This document shows, piece after piece, positions 58,459-64,000 of a stretch of DNA of 64,000 nucleotides. Position numbers and translations under genes: made by a program. The stretch's first letter is position 1. Each line of letters starts with the position of its first letter. Origin of the DNA: Galbitalea sp036271875 (GTDB lineage Bacteria; Actinomycetota; Actinomycetes; Actinomycetales; Microbacteriaceae); contig DATAZU010000005.1 of the NCBI GenBank assembly GCA_036271875.1, positions 1-64,000 of the forward strand. The letters run 5' to 3'. Below the pieces are notes generated by a model. It had not been told where the DNA came from and did no database searches. It was given only the letters and a program-made list of their open reading frames with translations.

Positions 58459-59628
58459 ATGTCGACGACGACAACGCCTGGAACACCCGGCTGGTTGCGC
58501 GAACGCAACGACCAGGTGGCGCTGGCGCTGCTGCTCGAACACGGACCTCTTACTCGAAACCGAATCGGCGAACTGTCCGGGCTCTCGAAGCCGACGGCCG
58601 CACAGATGGTCACCCGCCTCGAGAATGCCGGCCTGATCTCGGTTGTTGGCGAGGCATCCGGTGGTCGCGGTCCGAATGCCGCGCTCTACGGTGTGCGCGA
58701 CGACCGAGTACGCGGCGTTGCGATCGACATCACCGTGAGTACCACCACGTCGACCATCGTCGATGCCAGCGGCGCGGCCCACCCCATCGTTGAAACGGTT
58801 CTCCCCGCGCACGATCGTTCACCCGAGAGCGATGTGCGCGGGGCTCTCCTGGCCGCGGCCGTTGCCGCCGGCATCGACCCCGGAAGCGTTCGCATCGTCT
58901 GCGTGGGAGTCCAGGCCGCGACATCCGATTCCGGTGAGCGCCTCTCGTTCACCGATACGCTGCCCGGCTGGCCCGAGGTCGGGGCACGGGCCCGAATCGA
59001 GAAGTCCCTCGGAGTCGACGTTCTCCTCGACAACGACGTGAATCTCGCAGCCGTCGCCGAACGTGCCGTCGGTGCCACGCGGGATGCCGCAAGTTTCGCC
59101 CTGCTCTGGATCGGGGACGGACTCGGAGTTTCCGTCGACCTGGGCGGGATCGTGCATCGCGGCGCATCCGGAGGCGCCGGCGAGATCGGCTACCTCTCCG
59201 TCCCGCGGGATGCCGAGGCGTTCGCCCCCGATGCGCGGGACCTCACCGACCTCATCGGCGGGCCGGCGGTCATCGATATCGCGAGAAAGCACGGCGCCAG
59301 GGGTTCCGACCTGACAGAACTGCTGAGCGGCATCGAGAACAACCCCGCCGCTCTCGCCGAGTTCGCGCCGCGCATCGCGCTCGGAGTTCTCCCCGTCCTC
59401 GCCATACTCGACCCCGACGTCGTCGTACTCGGCGGTCCGACCGGATCCGCGGGCGGAGCAGCCCTCGCAGCACTGGTCGAGGAGCAGGTACTCGCTCTTT
59501 CCCGATGGCGACCGGCGGTGGTCACCACCGGCGTGGACAAGCATCCGGTTCTGGCCGGAGCACGCGAGGTTCTCCGCACCGAAATCCGAGCGCGGCTGCA
59601 TCGGGATGCGGGCTCGCTCATCTCCTGA
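58459..59628 (+). CDS. ROK-family transcriptional regulator
   Basis: A 389-residue repressor of the NagC/XylR type. The N-terminal winged helix is LALLLEHGPLTRNRIGELSG, then LSKPTAAQMVTRLENAGLI. The ROK domain has GVAIDITVSTTTSTIVDASG, LLDNDVNLAAVAERAVGATR and VHRGASGGAGEIGYL. The zinc-binding CxCGxxGC motif that normally follows GEIG is absent. ATG at 58459 follows GAGAGGAGAG. It is the first gene of a sugar import operon and probably responds to its substrate. AT-rich repeats of AGTTTC (58380-58402) just upstream may be its operator. Confidence 0.92.
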   Translation: MSTTTTPGTPGWLRERNDQVALALLLEHGPLTRNRIGELSGLSKPTAAQMVTRLENAGLISVVGEASGGRGPNAALYGVRDDRVRGVAIDITVSTTTSTIVDASGAAHPIVETVLPAHDRSPESDVRGALLAAAVAAGIDPGSVRIVCVGVQAATSDSGERLSFTDTLPGWPEVGARARIEKSLGVDVLLDNDVNLAAVAERAVGATRDAASFALLWIGDGLGVSVDLGGIVHRGASGGAGEIGYLSVPRDAEAFAPDARDLTDLIGGPAVIDIARKHGARGSDLTELLSGIENNPAALAEFAPRIALGVLPVLAILDPDVVVLGGPTGSAGGAALAALVEEQVLALSRWRPAVVTTGVDKHPVLAGAREVLRTEIRARLHRDAGSLIS

Positions 59629-59665
59629 GGCAAAATTCACCACCACCAACGAGAGGACAGCATCA

Positions 59666-61027
59666 ATGAAGAGCAACTCCCCCACCCGACTGGCACGGAT
59701 TCGCCGCCAACTGATCGGCGCGGCGGCGCTGGCCACTGCGGCAGCGATCGCATTGAGCGGCTGCACCAGCAGCAGCGGCACCGACGGCATCGACAAGACG
59801 GCCCCGACGAAACTCAGCGGTACCGTCTCCCTTTGGCACTTCTTCACGGGTCGCGAGGCAAAGGTGATCCAGAGCGTCGTCGATGGCTTCGAAAAGCTTC
59901 ACCCCGGCGTCCACGTCAGCGTTCACTCCGGACAGGACGACACGAAACTCCAGCAGGCGATCTCGGCGGGCAACAACGTCGACGTCGGTCTTTCGTACTC
60001 GACTGACATCGTCGGCGCATTCTGCTCTAGCGGCGCCTTCCGCGATCTCACGCCGTACATCAAGCGCGACCACGTCGACATCTCTGACCTCACGCCCGTC
60101 ACGAAGAGCTACACCGAGTTCGATGGAAAGCGCTGTGCGATGCCCGCACTGTCGGACGACTATGGGCTCTACTACAACACCGACGAACTCGCGACGGCCG
60201 GTATCACCAGCCCCCCGAAGACGCTCAGCGAGTTGGAGACGGATGCGCTTAAGCTCACCACGTACAACCCGGACGGCTCGATCAAGACCCTTGGCTTCGA
60301 TCCCGTCATGGGCTTCTACGAGAACGCCGCGGCGCACTACGCTCCGGCTACCGGGGCGAAGTGGCTTGACTCGAAAGACAAGTCGGTCATCTCTTCCGAC
60401 CCCGGTTGGTCCGAGCTGATCAAATGGCAGACCGCGTTTGTACAGAAGATCGGCTATGCGAAGCTGAAGGCGTTCAACGCGGCTGCCGGCCAGGAATTTT
60501 CGGCCGCAAACGCATTCCAGAAGGGCAAGCTCGCCATGAACCTCGATGGTGAGTGGCGCACCGCCTTTATTGCCGACCAGGCGCCAAAGCTCAAGTACGG
60601 CACGGCCCCGTTCCCGACCGCGGATGACCACACCGACCTCTATGGGGGCGGCTACATCACGGGAAACATCGCGGGCATTGCCAAGGGTTCGAAGAACCCC
60701 GAACTTGCCTGGGCGCTCCTCAAGTACCTCACCACCAACACCGCCGCGGTCGTGAAGATGGCAAACGGCCTGAAGAACGTGCCGCACCTGACATCTGCGC
60801 TGCAATCATCCGACCTCGAGGTGGACTCGCAATATAAGACGTTCATTGACGTCGCGGGCAACCCGAGTTCGCTGACCACTCCGGCCAGCCCCGTCGGCGC
60901 CGGTTACCAGACGACGTTCGAGCAGTGGTGGGAAAAGTACCAGGAGACCGGAACTGGAAGCATCGCCGCTGGACTGAAGACAGTTGACCAGCAGATCAAC
61001 GCATCCGAAGCGCTGGCCGCTCCGTGA
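59666..61027 (+). CDS. Sugar-binding lipoprotein of the second transporter
   Basis: A 453-residue family-1 solute-binding protein. The signal peptide IGAAALATAAAIALSGCTSS has the lipobox LSGC near residue 31. The mature part starts SGTVSLWHFFTGREAKVIQS and includes MPALSDDYGLYYNTDELATA and KLAMNLDGEWRTAFIADQAP. ATG at 59666 follows GAGAGGA. The last bases overlap the permease start (GTGA). The GH4 gene downstream suggests a disaccharide or glycoside ligand. Confidence 0.92.
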   Translation: MKSNSPTRLARIRRQLIGAAALATAAAIALSGCTSSSGTDGIDKTAPTKLSGTVSLWHFFTGREAKVIQSVVDGFEKLHPGVHVSVHSGQDDTKLQQAISAGNNVDVGLSYSTDIVGAFCSSGAFRDLTPYIKRDHVDISDLTPVTKSYTEFDGKRCAMPALSDDYGLYYNTDELATAGITSPPKTLSELETDALKLTTYNPDGSIKTLGFDPVMGFYENAAAHYAPATGAKWLDSKDKSVISSDPGWSELIKWQTAFVQKIGYAKLKAFNAAAGQEFSAANAFQKGKLAMNLDGEWRTAFIADQAPKLKYGTAPFPTADDHTDLYGGGYITGNIAGIAKGSKNPELAWALLKYLTTNTAAVVKMANGLKNVPHLTSALQSSDLEVDSQYKTFIDVAGNPSSLTTPASPVGAGYQTTFEQWWEKYQETGTGSIAAGLKTVDQQINASEALAAP

Positions 61028-62016
61028 CAGTTGCAACGTCGATCCCGGGTCGGACCACTTCGGTGGCCCGACCCGGGCAGCGTCGGGCGAGGCGTCGACG
61101 GTTGATCGTCATCTACACGATGCTCGCCCCGGCGCTGCTCGGAATCGGGGTCTTCTTCGTCTACCCGCTCATCGCATCCGTCTACTACAGCTTCACGAGC
61201 TACAACCTGCTGTCCGACCCCGTGTGGGTGGGGCTACGCAACTACCAGTACCTCTTCACCGAGGATCCCAATGTGGGGACCGCAGCACTCAACACGCTGT
61301 GGTTTGTCGTCATCATGGTGCCGATCAAGCTCGCGTTCGCCTTCGCGGTCGCCGGACTGCTGGCTCGGGCACGACGCTCGAACGGCGTGTGGCGCACGCT
61401 CTATTACCTTCCTGCGCTGGTGCCGCCCGTAGCATCCGTCGTATCGTTCGTCTTCCTGTTCAACCCGGGGACGGGTCCGGTCAATCTCATCCTGGGCTGG
61501 CTCGGCGTACATCCGGGACCGCTCTGGTTCAACGATCCCAACCTGGCTAAGCCCTCCCTGCTGATCCTGGCGGTCTGGGTCATGGGCGATGTCATGATCA
61601 TCTTCCTTGCCGGCCTGCTGGATGTTCCACGCGAGCTGTACGAGGCGTCATCACTCGACGGCGCGAACGGCCTGCACAAGCTGATCTACGTGACGCTCCC
61701 CGCAATGGTTCCCGTGCTCGTGTTCTCGCTCGTCACCGGGGTCATCGCTGCGCTTCAGTACTTCACGGAAGCATCCGTCGCATCGGCAACAGCGTCGGGC
61801 GAGGCAACGGTCGGCGGTGGCGGGGCTCTCGTCGCCGGTTATCCTGACCAGTCTCTGCTCACATACACGCAGTGGCTGTACGAGCGCGGCTTCGAGGATT
61901 TCCAGCTCGGCTACGCCTCCGCGCTTGCGGTGTTGTTGTTCATCGTCGCATCCGTGTTCCTGGTGCTGCTGCTTCGAAAGGTTCGAGCCTTTATGCCCGA
62001 GGAGGCGACGGTATGA
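61024..62016 (+). CDS. Sugar ABC transporter permease (MalF-like), second system
   Basis: A 330-residue permease: six membrane helices, EAA loop LLDVPRELYEASSLDGANGL, then HKLIYVTLPAMVPVLVFSLV. GTG at 61024 overlaps the binding-protein stop. No ATPase is encoded in the operon, so it likely depends on a shared ATPase elsewhere. Confidence 0.92.
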   Translation: MTVATSIPGRTTSVARPGQRRARRRRLIVIYTMLAPALLGIGVFFVYPLIASVYYSFTSYNLLSDPVWVGLRNYQYLFTEDPNVGTAALNTLWFVVIMVPIKLAFAFAVAGLLARARRSNGVWRTLYYLPALVPPVASVVSFVFLFNPGTGPVNLILGWLGVHPGPLWFNDPNLAKPSLLILAVWVMGDVMIIFLAGLLDVPRELYEASSLDGANGLHKLIYVTLPAMVPVLVFSLVTGVIAALQYFTEASVASATASGEATVGGGGALVAGYPDQSLLTYTQWLYERGFEDFQLGYASALAVLLFIVASVFLVLLLRKVRAFMPEEATV

Positions 62017-62894
62017 GTGCGGTCACGGCGTCCCTGCCTGCAACGAAAGCCCCGAGACGAAAGGTGAAGCGCGGGCGGAAGTTGTTCGCGTGGATCGGCG
62101 AGCACATCGTTCTGGTCACACTCGCGATCCTGTTCATTGCTCCCGTGGTGTTCGTCTTTCTCACCTCGGTCATGACCAATAACCAGACGCTCACCCCGAG
62201 CCTCTGGCCGCATCCGTGGACCTGGAGCAACTACCTGAGTGCGTTCCGCACCGTGCCGCTGCTGCAGTGGTTCGGCAACTCGGCGTTTTACGCGATCAGC
62301 TCGACGCTGCTCATGCTGCTGTCGTCGATTCCTGCAGCATACGTGCTCGCCCGCATCCGATTCCGCGGAGCGACCGTCATCTTCGTCGCCATCGTCATCA
62401 CAATGCTGCTGCCACCGCAGGTGACCGCGGTCCCCGTCTACGTGATGTGGTCGAAGCTCGGATTGACTGGCACACTGCTGCCGCTGATCCTGCCGAATGC
62501 CCTCGGTGACGCATTCTCGATCTTCCTCTTGCGGCAGTTCTTCCTGACGATTCCGAAGGAATACTCGGATGCGGCGCGGATCGACGGTAACGGTGAGTTG
62601 GGCGTGCTCTGGCGAGTCATCCTGCCGATGGCGAAACCCGGCATTGCCGCGACCGCGATCTTCATGTTCTTCTCGTCGTGGAACGATTACTACGGACCGC
62701 TGCTCTATACCTCGGAAAACCCACAGTGGTGGCCTGTTGCATACGGGCTCGCGACCTTCCGAGGAACGCACGGGACGAACTGGGGGCTCACCATGGCCAT
62801 AACCATGCTCGTGATTGTGCCCGTTGTGATTATCTTCTTCTTCGCCCAACGCGTTTTCGTCGAAGGCATCACCCTGACCGGAGTCAAAGGCTAG
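62013..62894 (+). CDS. Sugar ABC transporter permease (MalG-like), second system
   Basis: A 293-residue permease with a basic N-terminus (KAPRRKVKRGRKLFAW) and six helices. The EAA loop is TIPKEYSDAARIDGNGELGV, then LWRVILPMAKPGIAATAIFM; the C-terminus is QRVFVEGITLTGVKG, typical of MalG. ATG at 62013 overlaps the stop of the MalF-like gene (ATGA). The longer upstream frame is out of phase with the permease family. Confidence 0.93.
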   Translation: MSAVTASLPATKAPRRKVKRGRKLFAWIGEHIVLVTLAILFIAPVVFVFLTSVMTNNQTLTPSLWPHPWTWSNYLSAFRTVPLLQWFGNSAFYAISSTLLMLLSSIPAAYVLARIRFRGATVIFVAIVITMLLPPQVTAVPVYVMWSKLGLTGTLLPLILPNALGDAFSIFLLRQFFLTIPKEYSDAARIDGNGELGVLWRVILPMAKPGIAATAIFMFFSSWNDYYGPLLYTSENPQWWPVAYGLATFRGTHGTNWGLTMAITMLVIVPVVIIFFFAQRVFVEGITLTGVKG

Positions 62895-62896
62895 GA

Positions 62897-64000
62897 ATGA
62901 AACTCACCATCGTCGGCGGCGGATCCACATACACGCCGGAACTCATGGACGGCTTCGCGCGCCTGCGCGACCTGCTCCCGATCGAGGAGATCTGGCTGGT
63001 CGACCCGGACGAACACCGCCTCGGGCTCGTCGCTGGCGTGTCCAGGCGGATGCTCGCGCACGCTGGCCTCGGCGCAAAAGTCGTCGCAACCACAGACCTG
63101 GTTGCCGGAGTGGCTAATGCCGACGCCGTGCTGCTGCAGCTGCGAGTCGGCGGGCAGGACGCGAGGCGCGGCGACGAGACCTGGCCGCACGAGGTGAGGT
63201 GCATCGGGCAGGAGACAACGGGTCCGGGCGGATTCGCCAAGGCTCTTCGCACCGTTCCCGTGGTTCTGAACGTGGCCGATGCGGTGCGTAAGTACGCCAA
63301 GCCGGATGCCTGGATCATCGACTTCACGAACCCCGTCGGAATCGTGACGCGTGCTCTGCTAACCGCCGGACATCGCGCGGTCGGACTCTGCAACGTCGCG
63401 ATCGGCTTCCAACGTCGGTTTGCAAAGACGCTCGGTGTCGAACCATCGCGAGTGCAACTCGGGCACGTTGGCCTCAACCACCTCACCTGGGAACGCAATG
63501 TCTGGGTCGACGGGGTCGACCAGCTGCCGCGCCTCTTCGAAAACCTGCACGAGCTAAGCGCGGAGGTCGAGCTTCCCGGCGACCTGCTCGAACTGCTCGG
63601 CGTTGTGCCGTCCTACTACCTGCGTTACTACTACGCCCACGACGAGGTGCTGCACGAACAGCTCGGAGCGCCGACCCGAGCTGACCAGGTCAAGGAGGTC
63701 GAGCGCGCACTTCTCCTGAAGTACGCGGATGAGACCGTCGACACGAAGCCCGAGGAACTCAGTAAGCGCGGCGGCGCCTTCTATTCGGACGCCGCGGTCG
63801 ACCTGCTCGCATCCCTCAGCTCAGATCGCGGCGACGTGCAGGTCGTCAACCTGCTCAATCGCGGCAGCCTGCCGTTCCTACCCGACGACCACGTCATCGA
63901 GGTGCCAGCGCGAGTGGGAGCGAACGGCGTCGTGGCCGAACCGATCGAACCGATCGCTGATGACATCCGAGGTCTGGTCAGCGCGGTTGCGGGCTACGAG
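62897..64000 (+). CDS. Glycoside hydrolase family 4 protein (C-terminus outside the window)
   Basis: The first 368 codons of an NAD+- and metal-dependent GH4 enzyme. The nucleotide-binding motif is KLTIVGGGSTYTPELMDGFA at the N-terminus. Then come QLRVGGQDARRGDETWPHEV, CIGQETTGPGGFAKALRT, the metal-binding Cys in GLCNVAIGFQ and the metal-binding His in VGLNHLTWERN, and catalytic-region Tyr residues in SYYLRYYYAHDEV. These match 6-phospho-beta-glucosidase-like members. It starts 2 bp after the permease stop with AGGA 3 nt upstream. Import by an ABC system rather than a PTS means the substrate may not be phosphorylated, so the usual name could mislead. Confidence 0.9.
   Translation, partial: MKLTIVGGGSTYTPELMDGFARLRDLLPIEEIWLVDPDEHRLGLVAGVSRRMLAHAGLGAKVVATTDLVAGVANADAVLLQLRVGGQDARRGDETWPHEVRCIGQETTGPGGFAKALRTVPVVLNVADAVRKYAKPDAWIIDFTNPVGIVTRALLTAGHRAVGLCNVAIGFQRRFAKTLGVEPSRVQLGHVGLNHLTWERNVWVDGVDQLPRLFENLHELSAEVELPGDLLELLGVVPSYYLRYYYAHDEVLHEQLGAPTRADQVKEVERALLLKYADETVDTKPEELSKRGGAFYSDAAVDLLASLSSDRGDVQVVNLLNRGSLPFLPDDHVIEVPARVGANGVVAEPIEPIADDIRGLVSAVAGYE

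Overview
The window is high-GC chromosomal DNA of an actinobacterium, most likely a member of Microbacteriaceae. Three things point there: the gene order of the housekeeping block (leuS-comEA-comEC-holA / rpsT / lepA-hemW-hrcA-dnaJ-rsmE-hit-phoH-ybeY-corC-era), the frequent GTG and TTG starts, and many start codons that lack a Shine-Dalgarno site and instead have a TANNNT -10 box 6-7 nt upstream (leaderless transcripts). The family assignment is inferred from gene content and order only. I found no tRNA, rRNA, CRISPR array, insertion sequence or phage gene.

Layout. 1-1031: start of leuA (minus strand) behind a newly recognised Leu-rich leader peptide and hairpin. 1056-10105: an accessory block lying between era and leuA, with a DrrAB-type ABC exporter, an AfsR-like ATPase regulator, and a sensor kinase / response regulator / MacB-type ABC module. 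10184-31490: conserved housekeeping genes for ribosome maturation and translation (era, ybeY, rsmE, lepA, rpsT, leuS), heat shock (hrcA with a CIRCE site, dnaJ), haem or radical-SAM function (hemW), DNA replication (holA) and DNA uptake (comEA, comEC). 31648-36678: an SRPBCC/ArsR pair, an ECF sigma module, the folate genes pabB and pabC transcribed divergently from a 12-bp gap, and a DedA protein. 36727-40834: a ProU-type osmoprotectant importer and a TetR regulator. 40995-48707: an App1-type phosphatase, a HipBA toxin-antitoxin pair, a G6PD homologue, a GH15 glucosidase, a sugar-kinase-like protein and an orphan small ORF behind a structured leader. 48783-55219: an alpha-glucoside import and hydrolysis operon (LacI, GH13, binding protein, two permeases). 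55282-58077: a UbiA prenyltransferase, a second ECF sigma module and a tiny zinc-ribbon-like protein. 58459-64000: a second sugar operon (ROK regulator, binding protein, two permeases, GH4 glycosidase cut by the window edge).

The strongest observations are regulatory rather than enzymatic. (i) The leuA leader has four consecutive Leu codons, a perfect 10-bp hairpin, and a hairpin loop that can pair with the leuA ribosome-binding site. (ii) An approximately 100-bp palindromic repeat family occurs in three copies, two of them side by side. (iii) A palindromic element sits in frame inside pabB and shares its end with a second element at 58.3 kb. (iv) A structured leader that may sequester a ribosome-binding site precedes an orphan 67-residue ORF. 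(v) The lepA leader carries a duplicated 16-bp arm that can form two mutually exclusive hairpins. All RNA structures and promoters are read by eye and have not been computed.
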